Shown in pieces: positions 18,890 through 26,934 of a stretch of 64,000 nucleotides of DNA. The notes beneath the pieces are model-generated. The model saw only the letters and a program-made list of their open reading frames with translations. It was not told where the DNA came from and did no database searches. The stretch is from positions 310,001-374,000 of the forward strand of contig NZ_CP108443.1 in NCBI RefSeq assembly GCF_041435355.1. The letters are read 5' to 3'. A program made the translations under genes and the position numbers. Within the stretch, counting starts at the first letter, position 1; each line of letters begins with the position of its first letter. The DNA comes from Streptomyces sp. NBC_01276. GTDB lineage: Bacteria > Actinomycetota > Actinomycetes > Streptomycetales > Streptomycetaceae.

Positions 18890-19324
18890 TCAGCCGGAGA
18901 TCTGCTTGCGGCCGGATCCGGCGCCGATGCTGACCTTGCGGGGCTTGGCGCGCTCGGCGATCGGGATGCGCAGGGTGAGGACACCCGCGTCGTAGTCGGC
19001 CTGAATGCGCTCGGTGTCCAGGGTGTCCGCGAGGACGATCTGGCGGGAGAAGACGCCCAGGGGCCGCTCGGAGAGCTCCACCTTCACGGAGTCGCCCCTG
19101 GCTGCCGGGCGGCGCTCCGCCTTCACGGTCAGCATGTTCCGCTCGACGTCGATGTCGATCGCCTCGGTGCTCACACCGGGCAGGTCGAAGGCGATGACGT
19201 ACTCGTCGCCCTCGCGGTAGGCGTCCATCGGCATGACCGACGGCTTCGACCAGGTCCCGGACGTACCCGACAGTTGCTGGACGATCCGGTCCATCTCGCG
19301 GAACGGGTCGGTGCGCATCAACAT
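18890..19324 (-). CDS. hsp18: Small heat-shock protein Hsp18 (Hsp20/alpha-crystallin family)
   Basis: ATP-independent holdase chaperone of 144 residues. An N-terminal arm (RTDPFREMDRIVQQLSG) precedes the alpha-crystallin domain: MDAYREGDEYVIAFDLPGV, DIDVERNMLTVKAERR and LADTLDTERIQADYDAGVLT, with the AGVLTLRIP signature; the C-terminal tail is short. It is very like Streptomyces albus Hsp18. GGAGGTG is 8 nt before ATG 19324. Transcription is from a promoter whose spacer is filled by a RheA operator, so it should be silent at normal temperature and induced by heat. Confidence 0.95.
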   Translation of the reverse strand: MLMRTDPFREMDRIVQQLSGTSGTWSKPSVMPMDAYREGDEYVIAFDLPGVSTEAIDIDVERNMLTVKAERRPAARGDSVKVELSERPLGVFSRQIVLADTLDTERIQADYDAGVLTLRIPIAERAKPRKVSIGAGSGRKQISG

Positions 19325-19382
19325 CGCGAAACACCTCCAGTTGGTTCAGGCAGAAACTGCCAATGCGCTTCAACGTGCTTCC

Positions 19383-19411
19383 GTTGTAGCATGTCATCGA
19401 AACGATGACAA
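19383..19411 (-). promoter_or_regulatory. Predicted hsp18 promoter
   Basis: On the minus strand, TTGTCA (19411-19406) and TACAAC (19388-19383) are separated by 17 nt. RheA operator 1 fills the spacer and overlaps the -35 box, explaining repression. Confidence 0.7.
19392..19410. promoter_or_regulatory. RheA operator 1
   Basis: Exact match to the RheA site known from S. albus: TGTCATC, five bases, GATGACA. Confidence 0.9.
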
Positions 19412-19417
19412 GCAGGG

Positions 19418-19436
19418 TGTCATCTGGAGGATGACA
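19418..19436. promoter_or_regulatory. RheA operator 2
   Basis: Second exact TGTCATC-N5-GATGACA site, 26 bp centre to centre from operator 1 and 17 bp before the rheA start. It probably serves autoregulation of rheA. Confidence 0.88.
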
Positions 19437-19453
19437 AAGCGACGGAGAGTCCC

Positions 19454-20122
19454 ATGAACGAAGGCCCCACGCCGGCCGTACCGGTTTCCTTCCTCGCCGC
19501 CGCCGCGGCACTGGAAGCCATCGACCAGTCCGTGAAGGACGCGCAGCGATCCTCCGCCCGGATGCCGATCACCGCGGAGCCACCCGCTCCCGACCCGGGC
19601 CCGCACCCGGCCCTGGCGGCCCTGCTGATGCTGCGCGAGGTCCGCGAGCAGCTCGCCGGCTGGGAGAGCGGGCTGATCGAAACCGCCCGCGGACAGGGCG
19701 CGAGCTGGGCCGACCTCGCCGGCCCCCTCGGGGTCGCCAGCCGCCAGGCCGCCGAACGCCGCTACCTGCGGCTGCGCCCCGGCACCCCCGGATCCACCGG
19801 GGAAGAGCGTGTCCAGGCCACCCGCGACACCCGCGCCGCCGAACGCACCGTCACCGCCTGGGCCCGCGACAACGCCGCAGACCTGCGCCGCCTCGCCGGA
19901 CAGATCACCGCCCTCACCGACCTGCCCGCCAGTGCCGAAGACGCGGTCGGCGAGCTGAACCTGGCACTCGCCGACAACGACGCCGCCCGCCTCGTGCGCC
20001 CCCTGACCGCGACCCGGGCCTACCTGCGGCCCCGGACCGGCGACCTCGCCGAACGCCTCGACGCCCTCACCCGGCGGACCGAAGAGCTCCGCCAGGACAC
20101 CCGCGACCAGCGCAGCACGTAG
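19454..20122 (+). CDS. rheA: RheA-type heat-sensing repressor of hsp18
   Basis: Protein of 222 residues, close to the roughly 225 of S. albus RheA, divergent from hsp18 as in that species. The DNA-binding part appears to be GQGASWADLAGPLGVASRQA followed by ERRYLRLRPG (helix-turn-helix near residues 80-110). The C-terminal half is helical (RTVTAWARDNAADLRRLAGQ, LAERLDALTRRTEELRQDT) and probably dimerises. RheA is known to change conformation with temperature and release its operator. Both operators lie in the shared 129-bp intergenic region. GGAGAG precedes ATG 19454. Confidence 0.9.
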   Translation: MNEGPTPAVPVSFLAAAAALEAIDQSVKDAQRSSARMPITAEPPAPDPGPHPALAALLMLREVREQLAGWESGLIETARGQGASWADLAGPLGVASRQAAERRYLRLRPGTPGSTGEERVQATRDTRAAERTVTAWARDNAADLRRLAGQITALTDLPASAEDAVGELNLALADNDAARLVRPLTATRAYLRPRTGDLAERLDALTRRTEELRQDTRDQRST

Positions 20123-20436
20123 GCAGGGCGCACACGCTCCCGTGGGACGTCGGACCAGGTGCGGGGCAGGGCGCCCCTGGAAACGGCTGGGACCCCTGCG
20201 GGACTCGGACAGCTCGCCGTGCACCCCGGCGTCGCGGTCCCGAGCACCGGGGCACGGTGCCCGACGCCGGTGAACATCGGGACAGCGAGTGGCGTGGAGG
20301 TTGATCCTGCCCCGGTCGGCGCGAGCGCACGAGGGTCCCCTTCACGGGCGGGGAACCGGGCCGACGCCGGTGTGGTCATCGGTTGCGGGGAGCGTTTGCC
20401 GGTCGGCGAGACGTGCCGAATTCCGAAGGAAACGCG
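20123..20436. other. Intergenic stretch between convergent genes
   Basis: About 314 bases between the ends of rheA and the serine hydrolase gene. No frame, hairpin or repeat of note was seen. Confidence 0.4.
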
Positions 20437-21960
20437 CTAGGCGGCCTTCTCGAAGGTGCCCAGCCCGTTGGTGTCCAGGTACTCCACGCGCATCCGGCCG
20501 TCGGTGAAGGTCACTCCGGTGCGTCCGACCGCGTTCTCGCCGGCGGTCTCGAAGCTGAAGGTGTTCCCGTCGTAGTGGGTGAGCGGGTAGTTCTGCGGCT
20601 CGGGTCCCAGGTGCAGGACCAGTCCGCCGTCCGGGCCGGCGGTGACGGCGGCCCGCCCGTAGAACGGGTTGGTGTACGTACCGGTGTACGCACTGTCCGA
20701 GCGGGCCGGCTTCGGGTTGGCGGGCGGCTTGGCGTAGTCCGTGTCCGAGCCGCCCTCGTTGAGCTGCTCTTCGTAGGACTTGGCCACCACGGGCAGCCAG
20801 TCCCGGGTGGGCTTGCCGTGCTCGGCGGTGTCGAAGAAGTTCAGGGCGATGGTGTCGGGGAGGCCCGAGGGGGCGCCGTTGGTCAGCACCACGATGGCGA
20901 GCTTCTCGGCGGGGAGCAGGGTGACGTTGGTGTTGGTGCCGAGTGCGAAGGCGCCGGAGTGGCTCAGGCGCAGCCTGCCGTGGTCGTCGTAGCGCACGTT
21001 CCAGCCCAGGCCGTAGTAGCCGGGCTGGGCGTTCGGTTCGGCGGCGGGTTGGCTGATGCTGTGCGGGATGTGGGTCTCGGCCAGGCCGGCGCTGTTGATG
21101 ACCTGCTTGCCGTCGATCTTTCCGCCGCCCATCTGGAGGCGCAGCCAGCGGGCCATGTCCCGGGCGTTCGAGCTGACGCCGCCGGCCGCGGTCTGCGCGT
21201 CGGCATCGCGGACGTGGAGGGGCTTCCAGGTGCCGTCGGCGGTCTTGACGTGGGTGAGGGCGCGGTCGGCCGCCTTCTCGTAGTCGCTGAAGCGGGAGCT
21301 GGTGTGCGTCATCCCGGCGGGCTTGTACAGCAGGTCGTCGGAGAGCTTGTCCCAGGGCACACCCCTGGCCTTGGCAACGGCCTCGGCGGCCGCGGTGAAG
21401 CCGAAGTTGGTGTACGCGTAGCTGGTGCGGAACGGGCTGAGGGGCTCGTAGCGCAGGTGGGACAGGATGTACGACTGGTCGTAGCCCAGATCCTCCAGGA
21501 GGTCTCCGGAGTGGTCGGGCAGGCCCGAGCGGTGCGAGAGCAGGTCGGCCGCCGTCACGTGCGAGCTGACCCAGGGGTCTTTGAGAGTGATGCCCTTGAG
21601 CGGGTCGTCGAAGCCGTCGGCGCCGAGGGCCTGGGCCAGGACGGTCGTGGCCACCGGTTTGGAGACCGAGGCGAGCTGGAAGACGGTGTCCGGGCCGACC
21701 TTCTCGCCAGGTGCCTCGGTGTTGCGGACACCGAAGCCCTTGAGGTAGACGACCTTGTCGTCGTGGACCACGGCCACCGAGACACCGGGCACCCCGGTGC
21801 GCCGTATGCCGTCCTTCACCTGCGTGTCCAGTGTGTCCAGGGCCCTGGACACGTCGAGGCCGCCGGGGCTTGGCGACGGTGCGGCGGCGGCACCGGTCCC
21901 GGCCGCGAGGGCGAGGCCGGCGGCCACTGCCAGCGCCCTGCGCTTGCTGTTACGTCGCAT
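20437..21960 (-). CDS. Secreted serine hydrolase, class C beta-lactamase fold
   Basis: Protein of 507 residues with a Sec-type signal peptide (RRNSKRRALAVAAGLALAAG, cleavage near AAAAP). The penicillin-binding/class C fold has Ser98-x-x-Lys101 (LASVSKPVATT), the Tyr-x-Asn motif in SYAYTNFGF and HSGAF in place of KTG. The C-terminal 130 residues (TYTNPFYGRAAVTAGPDGGL onward) form a beta-rich accessory domain common in such hydrolases. Likely an esterase or D-amino peptidase acting outside the cell; beta-lactamase activity is not implied. Start ATG 21960. It stands alone. Confidence 0.9.
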   Translation of the reverse strand: MRRNSKRRALAVAAGLALAAGTGAAAAPSPSPGGLDVSRALDTLDTQVKDGIRRTGVPGVSVAVVHDDKVVYLKGFGVRNTEAPGEKVGPDTVFQLASVSKPVATTVLAQALGADGFDDPLKGITLKDPWVSSHVTAADLLSHRSGLPDHSGDLLEDLGYDQSYILSHLRYEPLSPFRTSYAYTNFGFTAAAEAVAKARGVPWDKLSDDLLYKPAGMTHTSSRFSDYEKAADRALTHVKTADGTWKPLHVRDADAQTAAGGVSSNARDMARWLRLQMGGGKIDGKQVINSAGLAETHIPHSISQPAAEPNAQPGYYGLGWNVRYDDHGRLRLSHSGAFALGTNTNVTLLPAEKLAIVVLTNGAPSGLPDTIALNFFDTAEHGKPTRDWLPVVAKSYEEQLNEGGSDTDYAKPPANPKPARSDSAYTGTYTNPFYGRAAVTAGPDGGLVLHLGPEPQNYPLTHYDGNTFSFETAGENAVGRTGVTFTDGRMRVEYLDTNGLGTFEKAA

Positions 21961-22313
21961 ACGTCCATTGAACGCTGGCGCAGCATGGGGCGCCTGGGCA
22001 GAGCCCGGGCCGCGACCTGGGCGGACGGGGAGGACGGGGAGGACAGGCGCAGAAGCCGGAGGGCGGTGGTGGCGGTACGGCCGACGCGTGCTGCCGCTGA
22101 TCCGGCCCGAGTACCGCGGGACAGGTGCCGGACCGGCGACTCCGGCGACTCCGGCGACTCCGGCGACTCCGACGACTCCGACGACTCCGGCGAGTTGGCC
22201 CGCGGTCCCGAAAGGGCCCGTGTCCCCGTACCGGTCAACCCTGACGATCGTCGGGGTACCGGGCTGTCCTTCGGCCAGGGCCCCCGGCCGGCGGTGTTCC
22301 TACCGTCGGCTGC
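21961..22313. other. Divergent intergenic region
   Basis: About 350 bases between divergent genes, containing the 9-bp tandem repeat listed separately. Promoters for both neighbours should lie here but none is clear. Confidence 0.35.
22138..22191. repeat. 9-bp tandem repeat, six units
   Basis: Six consecutive copies of GACTCCGRC: three GACTCCGGC, two GACTCCGAC, one GACTCCGGC. It is not inside a recognised gene. Confidence 0.85.
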
Positions 22314-23312
22314 ATGGAATCGATCAAGCGGTACGGGTGGGGTCGGCGACTGCCGGTGGCGGTCGCGTCGGCCGGGGCGGGGGCAGCGGCCGTGGTCTGG
22401 CCGGCACCCGACGGCACACTGGGCACGGACGAACCGGTGCACGTCACAGCGGGCCTCTCGGCGAGGACCTACCGGGCGCTGACCGGGAGCGTGGCGGACG
22501 GGCCGGCCTGGGCGGAGACCGCCCTGGAAGCGGCGAGCGAGGGCACTTTGCTGCTCCTGGGCCTGCTCATGGCCTGCGTCGGCTGGAGCGCCCTTCGCCG
22601 CCGAGACGCGCCGGGCCTGGCCGGGGTGGCAGTGGCCGCCGCCGGGACGGTCGTCGCCTACGGGCTCAGTGAGGCGATCAAACTCCTCGTCGCCGAGGAA
22701 CGTCCGTGCCGGGCCCTGCCAGGGGTCTCGGCCCTCGCATCGTGTCCCGAGCCGGGCGACTGGTCGTTCCCCAGCAACCACGCCACCCTGGCAGTGGCGT
22801 TGGCGGTTGGTGTGATCTTGGTACGTCCTCGGCTCGCGGTCCTGGTGCTGCCGGTGGCCGGGGCGGCCGCCCTGTTGCGGGTGCTGGTCGGGGTGCACTA
22901 TCCGCACGACGTCCTGGCGGGCACGGCGGTCGGTGCAACGGCCGTGGCGACGGTGTGGCTCCTCGTACTGCCGACTGCCGTAAGGGCGGTGTCAGCTTTC
23001 CTCGTACGTCAGCCGGTCGGACGGCACCGGGACCACGCCGGCCTCGTGCGCGACCACGGCCGCCGCGGCCCGGTTGTCGACGCCGAGGCGGGCGAGGATC
23101 GAGCTGACGTGGGCCTTCACCGTCCCCTCCGCCAGGCGCAGGCGGCGCGCGATCTGCCCGTTGGAGAACCCGCTGCCGAGGAAGCCGAGCACGTCCCGCT
23201 CCCGGGCCGTCAGTGCCTCGACGCGGGCGCGGGCCGCGGAACGTCGGCCGGCCTGGGCGCCCGCACCGCCGGCGGCGAGATGCGCGACGACCCGTGCCGC
23301 GACCTTCGGTGA
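22314..23312 (+). CDS. PAP2-family membrane phosphatase with antisense C-terminal extension
   Basis: The first 225 residues are a complete PAP2 lipid-phosphatase-like protein with membrane helices. Catalytic motifs are KLLVAEERPCRALP (K-x6-RP), SFPSNHATLAVA (PSxH) and LRVLVGVHYPHDVLAG (R-x5-HxxxD). Instead of stopping near 22990, the frame continues for about 105 residues through the opposite strand of the convergent response-regulator gene, ending at 23312. That tail is arginine/glycine-rich with no domain, so the natural stop has probably been lost or frameshifted. The reaction is removal of phosphate from a membrane or exported substrate. Start ATG 22314 lacks a strong ribosome site. Confidence 0.8.
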   Translation: MESIKRYGWGRRLPVAVASAGAGAAAVVWPAPDGTLGTDEPVHVTAGLSARTYRALTGSVADGPAWAETALEAASEGTLLLLGLLMACVGWSALRRRDAPGLAGVAVAAAGTVVAYGLSEAIKLLVAEERPCRALPGVSALASCPEPGDWSFPSNHATLAVALAVGVILVRPRLAVLVLPVAGAAALLRVLVGVHYPHDVLAGTAVGATAVATVWLLVLPTAVRAVSAFLVRQPVGRHRDHAGLVRDHGRRGPVVDAEAGEDRADVGLHRPLRQAQAARDLPVGEPAAEEAEHVPLPGRQCLDAGAGRGTSAGLGARTAGGEMRDDPCRDLR

Positions 23313-23687
23313 CAGGTAGGCGGCGCCGTCGGCAACCGCCCGGATACCGGTGATCAGCTCCTCCGGCTCGCCGGACTTGATCAGGAAGCAAGCGGCACCT
23401 TCGCTCAGGGCCCGCAGGATGTACTCGTCCTCGCCGAAGGTCGTCAGCATCACGATCCCCGTTCCGGGGACGGTCCTCCGTATCTCGGCGGCGGCTTCCA
23501 GACCGCCGGTCCCCGGCATCCGGATGTCGAGGACGGCCACCTGCGGGCGGTGGCGCTGGACCAGCTCCACCGCCTGGTGGCCATCGGCTGCCTCGGCGAC
23601 GACGGTGATGCCGGGGTCGGTGGCGAGGACTGCGCGGACGCCCGCGCGGATCATGGGCTCGTCGTCGGCGATCAGGATCCGGATCAT
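22992..23687 (-). CDS. LuxR/NarL-type response regulator
   Basis: DNA-binding regulator of 231 residues. The receiver has DDEPM, phosphoacceptor Asp54 (VAVLDIRMPGTGG), Thr in IVMLTTFGEDEYI and Lys in CFLIKSGEPEELI. The C-terminal LuxR helix-turn-helix reads LTARERDVLGFLGSGFSNGQ, IARRLRLAEGTVKAHVSSIL. ATG 23687 overlaps the kinase stop (ATGA, 23687-23684), so the pair is co-translated. The 3' third is overlapped on the other strand by the PAP2 gene. Confidence 0.95.
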   Translation of the reverse strand: MIRILIADDEPMIRAGVRAVLATDPGITVVAEAADGHQAVELVQRHRPQVAVLDIRMPGTGGLEAAAEIRRTVPGTGIVMLTTFGEDEYILRALSEGAACFLIKSGEPEELITGIRAVADGAAYLSPKVAARVVAHLAAGGAGAQAGRRSAARARVEALTARERDVLGFLGSGFSNGQIARRLRLAEGTVKAHVSSILARLGVDNRAAAAVVAHEAGVVPVPSDRLTYEES

Positions 23688-25204
23688 CGGACGGCCTTCC
23701 CGGTGTAGGTGTCGGTGGAGACCAGGCGGCCGGCCCGGAAGCAGAGACGGTAGATGTCCCCCGAGCGGTCGTCGAAGGGGTCGCCGGTCTGTACGTAGAA
23801 CTCGCAGGCCGCATCCTGCAGTGCGGGCGTGGGCGCTGCGGGACGGCGGGTCGTCTGGCGCTCGGGCAGGTACGGCGCCACGTCCGCGCGTGGCTGGCCG
23901 ATGTGCAGAAGGGCGTAGTCCTGGGGGGCGAGTACCGACTGCCGTGCCGTCACGGTGTCCCACGCCCGCACCCCGCCGATGAGCAACGCGGTGGTGCACA
24001 GCGGCACCAGGACGGCCGCGGCGGCGGTACGGCCCAGCCGGCGACGGGCACTGTGGTGCTCGGGAGGCAGTACGTCACCAGGATCATCGGGCTCGGCGCG
24101 GCGCGGCGGGGGCACGGCCCCGGGACGGTGCGGGAGCCTGGCCCGGACGGCGAACCCGCCGCGCTCGGGGCCGGATGTGAACGTGCCCCCGGCCAGTCGG
24201 ACGCGTTCATCCAGGCCGATGAGCCCGAAGCGGTGGCCCTCGCCGGATGCGGAATCCCAGGACCCGTGTTCGGGACGGGCGGCGTGGTCATGATGGGCCG
24301 CAGACACGGTGGACACCGGCTCGTCCGTCACACTGACCTCGGTCCGTCCTTCGACGTGCCGGACGACGACGGTCGCCTGGTGCCCGGGCGCGTGCTTGGC
24401 AACGTTCGTCAGCCCCTCCTGGACGACGCGCTGCACGGCCCGCTCGACGACCAGCAGGGCGTCACCTGCAGCCGCTTCGCCTTCCACACGCAGCCGGACG
24501 TCGAGCCCCGCCGCGGCCGCCCGGTCCACCAGGCGTTCGAGTTCGGTGAGCCCGGCGCCGGGTTCGCTGAGCCCAGTTCCGATTTCGGACCCCGGAGCCA
24601 GATCCGACGGCTCGCGCAGGACACCGATCACCTCGCCGAGCCGGTCCACGGCGGCTCCCGCCCTGGCGCGGATGTCCCGGGCGGTGGCCCTGTGGTCCTC
24701 AGAAAGGCCGGGGGCCAGTTTCAGTGCCCCCGCGGACAGGGCGATGAGGCTGAGGTCGTGGCCGAGGAGGTCATGCATGTCCTGCGCGATCCGGGTCCGC
24801 TCGCGCAACCGGGCCTGCTCGGCGACCAGATGCTGTTCCCGCTCCAGCCGCGCGGCCCGCTCCCACCCGGCCCGCACCAGTTCGCGGGACTGGCGCAGGA
24901 ACCGGCCCGCGAACCACGGCAGCAGCGCCGCCACGAGCAACAACCCGACGAACCGGCTCGCCCAGCCCAGCCACGCCGGCACCAGCAGCACAGCCACAAC
25001 AGCGGCCGCGAGCACTGCGGCCAAGGCCGCCCCCGCGCTCCGGTTCCGCCCCGGCTGCCAGCCCGCGAGGAAGGCGCAGACCGCCGCCGGTACGCCCCAC
25101 CACAGGGTGGCGACACCTGTGCCAACGGCCGCCACCGCCCCGATGAAGAGGCCTGCGGACAGTACCGGTGCCGGCACCCGGGCCTTGGTGATCAGTGTTC
25201 TCAC
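23684..25204 (-). CDS. NarL-group histidine kinase with C-terminal membrane and Cys domain
   Basis: Kinase of 506 residues, DesK/NarX type. N-terminal membrane helices (about 10-100) are followed by HisKA_3 with the phosphorylated His in IAQDMHDLLGHDLSLIALSA and an HATPase_c (VQEGLTNVAKHAPG, FGLIGLDERVRLAGG). Unusually the protein does not end there: a disordered linker, one more membrane helix (AAAAVLVPLCTTALLIGGV) and an outside domain of about 100 residues with two Cys (DAACEFYVQTGDPFDD, DIYRLCFRAG) follow. That could be a second sensor. GTG 25204 was chosen from helix onset. Coupled to the response regulator. Confidence 0.88.
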   Translation of the reverse strand: MRTLITKARVPAPVLSAGLFIGAVAAVGTGVATLWWGVPAAVCAFLAGWQPGRNRSAGAALAAVLAAAVVAVLLVPAWLGWASRFVGLLLVAALLPWFAGRFLRQSRELVRAGWERAARLEREQHLVAEQARLRERTRIAQDMHDLLGHDLSLIALSAGALKLAPGLSEDHRATARDIRARAGAAVDRLGEVIGVLREPSDLAPGSEIGTGLSEPGAGLTELERLVDRAAAAGLDVRLRVEGEAAAGDALLVVERAVQRVVQEGLTNVAKHAPGHQATVVVRHVEGRTEVSVTDEPVSTVSAAHHDHAARPEHGSWDSASGEGHRFGLIGLDERVRLAGGTFTSGPERGGFAVRARLPHRPGAVPPPRRAEPDDPGDVLPPEHHSARRRLGRTAAAAVLVPLCTTALLIGGVRAWDTVTARQSVLAPQDYALLHIGQPRADVAPYLPERQTTRRPAAPTPALQDAACEFYVQTGDPFDDRSGDIYRLCFRAGRLVSTDTYTGKAVR

Positions 25205-25523
25205 GAACGCGACCCTACGGAACTCCGCGCCCCCGCGGCACCGACGAAGGTCCACTACCGCAGGCCCGGGATCCCATGCCTCTTGCCGAGCAGGCCGGAT
25301 CAAGGACTGGTTGACCACCATGATGGGCAATCAGTCGCACTTGCGGTGCGGCGCGGCGCGAAGCCAAGGCCTCGTCAGGCCGGCCAACCGGCGGTCAAGG
25401 TCGCACAGCCGCAGGGTCCAGGTTGTGCGCCGGAGCGTCAGCGTGCCTCGCATCCGCATCGGGGAACGCCGCGCCAGGATGGGGAGGCCGAGGGCCCCGG
25501 TGCCCCGGCGGGAGGAGAGCGCA
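25205..25523. other. Intergenic stretch
   Basis: About 320 bases between divergent genes. No coding frame, promoter or repeat could be supported. Confidence 0.35.
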
Positions 25524-25928
25524 TTGATCACCACGCACGTCCAGCGTTACGGCACGGTCCTGGTCAGCGTCAACGGGACACTCGACGAGGACGGGGGCGC
25601 TGCGCTCCAGCGGGTGCTGGACGATGTCACCTCTGCCGAGCGGGACCTCATGGTCGACCTGCACGGCACGGTGTCCATGGACGCCGACGGCCTCCTGCAA
25701 CTCCTGGCCCTGCACCGGCGGGCGGAGAGCCTGGGCCTGCGCGTCCTGGTCGTCGGCTGGCAGCCCCAGCCCCAGCAGCTCATGGCCGATGTCGCAGGTA
25801 TCCGCGGACGCCACGCGGCCACTGGCGAGAGGTACGCTGTGGCGGGCTTTCGCCGGCTGATCGAGGAGCGGGCGCAGCGCGCACGAGACGCCTCGGATTT
25901 CGGTGCCGGGTGGCTGTCCGGCGTCTAG
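25524..25928 (+). CDS. STAS-domain protein with Asp at the phosphoacceptor site
   Basis: Protein of 134 residues with a STAS fold: YGTVLVSVNGTLDEDGGAAL, RDLMVDLHGTVSMDADGLLQ and LGLRVLVVGWQPQPQQLMAD. In SpoIIAA-type proteins the loop reads DSSG with the second Ser phosphorylated; here it is DADG, so Asp55 stands in its place and may mimic the phosphorylated form. The start TTG 25524 is set by GGAGGAG (25511-25517) 7 nt upstream; no ATG or GTG has a site as good. The residues after 105 are charged and variable. Lies between a two-component pair and the initiator tRNA. Confidence 0.8.
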   Translation: MITTHVQRYGTVLVSVNGTLDEDGGAALQRVLDDVTSAERDLMVDLHGTVSMDADGLLQLLALHRRAESLGLRVLVVGWQPQPQQLMADVAGIRGRHAATGERYAVAGFRRLIEERAQRARDASDFGAGWLSGV

Positions 25929-26145
25929 CACGGCCGGGTCCGGTGCTCGCACAGACGGTTCCCAGTCCTCGGGGCCGGCGCCTCGCCATTCCACGAAGCC
26001 GGGGTCGGTGAGGTCGGCGTCCTCGGTGTTCTCCAGCCCGGCCGCGGCCAGGAAGACGCGGATGCCGGATGGCCGGTGGGCGACCCCGATGGCGGCCCCG
26101 GCCTGCTCCCCGGGCCGGGGGCCGTGTCGGCTGATCCAACACACG
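25929..26145 (-). pseudogene. Protein-like fragment, unknown
   Basis: A minus frame reads GAAIGVAHRPSGIRVFLAAA and GLENTEDADLTDPGFVEWRG with good codon bias, then runs without a stop into the antisense of the STAS gene. It looks like the front part of a gene whose 3' end was lost. The family is not recognised. Confidence 0.3.
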
Positions 26146-26154
26146 GCGGACAAG

Positions 26155-26196
26155 GCAGAAGGCCCCCGGATCCTCAAGGATCCGGGGGCCTTCTGC
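26155..26196 (-). terminator. 19-bp perfect hairpin after the initiator tRNA
   Basis: GCAGAAGGCCCCCGGATCC and its exact complement flank a TCAA loop (26174-26177). It begins 7 nt past the tRNA 3' end, reading on the minus strand. Confidence 0.85.
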
Positions 26197-26202
26197 CTTC
26201 AG

Positions 26203-26276
26203 TAGCGGGGACAGGATTTGAACCTGCGACCTCTGGGTTATGAGCCCAGCGAGCTACCGAGCTGCTCCACCCCGCG
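26203..26276 (-). tRNA. Initiator tRNA-fMet (CAT)
   Basis: The minus strand folds into a full cloverleaf. The acceptor CGCGGGG pairs with CCCCGC, with an unpaired first base as in initiators. D-arm GAGCAGCTCGGTAGCTC, anticodon arm CTGGGCTCATAACCCAG with CAT and the three G-C pairs typical of initiators, and T-arm GCAGGTTCAAATCCTGT are all present. CCA is not encoded. Confidence 0.95.
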
Positions 26277-26934
26277 TCGGTGAACCCCACTCTACGGCAC
26301 CGCCGGGCCCTCTCCTGCCAAGTGATGACGTCCTCAGGTGTCCGGCGGCGCCGACGATGCGCGGCCGGCGGATCGCGAAGCGGGTGCGCTGCTCGGCACG
26401 GGAGACCGAGAACCAGAACTTCTCCAGCAGGACCCCCCTGTCCGGGGTCCCCTTCGACGGCGGTCCCGGCCGCTGACCTCTTGTCCAGGACACGGCCCGC
26501 TGCCGCCGGCCCGGCAAGCCGATGCGGGCTCCTTGAGGTGACACTTCGGCCTCTCCTTCGGGGCCAAACCCTGCGCAACCTGACGGTCAACACCAGTGCA
26601 CGGCGGCGGCCCTCAATTTCTTGCGCATCGATGCCTGGAACACGAGTCCCCGCAGCTGAGCCCGCGCGGAACAAGCCGATAGGGACTGCCTTCGGGGACG
26701 AACCAATGTGACGTGTAGTCGGCGGGGACCGGTGGAGCGGTGCTGGGGGTCCGTGAGCATGCGCACGATCAACTCCGTGGCGGTGTACTCGAACCGGTCG
26801 CCCACGTCCTCACCGACCACCATCACACCACCGGCACCGCGCCGGCCCGGCCGCGCTCCGTTCACGGGGCAAAACCGTCGACCACACAGCCAACCCCGTC
26901 ACGAGCTGCGTGAACCCCCACCGGACAGGCACGA
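26277..26934. other. Debris upstream of the initiator tRNA
   Basis: About 650 bases of broken reading frames. It contains the PPK2 scrap listed separately. A minus frame near 26700-26810 (FEYTATELIVRMLTDPQHRS, TGPRRLHVTL) is protein-like and might be the end of a LacI-type regulator, but this is weak. Confidence 0.35.
26365..26440 (-). pseudogene. Polyphosphate kinase 2 fragment
   Basis: The peptide GVLLEKFWFSVSRAEQRTRF matches the conserved PPK2 segment (LLxKxWFSVSxxEQxxRF). Flanking sequence in the same frame does not match, so only about 25 codons remain. Confidence 0.5.

Noticed and set aside
20383..22482. Plus-strand frame of 699 codons over the serine hydrolase
   Set aside because: It is the antisense of a complete class C beta-lactamase-fold gene with signal peptide and catalytic motifs; its own product is Gly/Val/Ala-rich with no domain.
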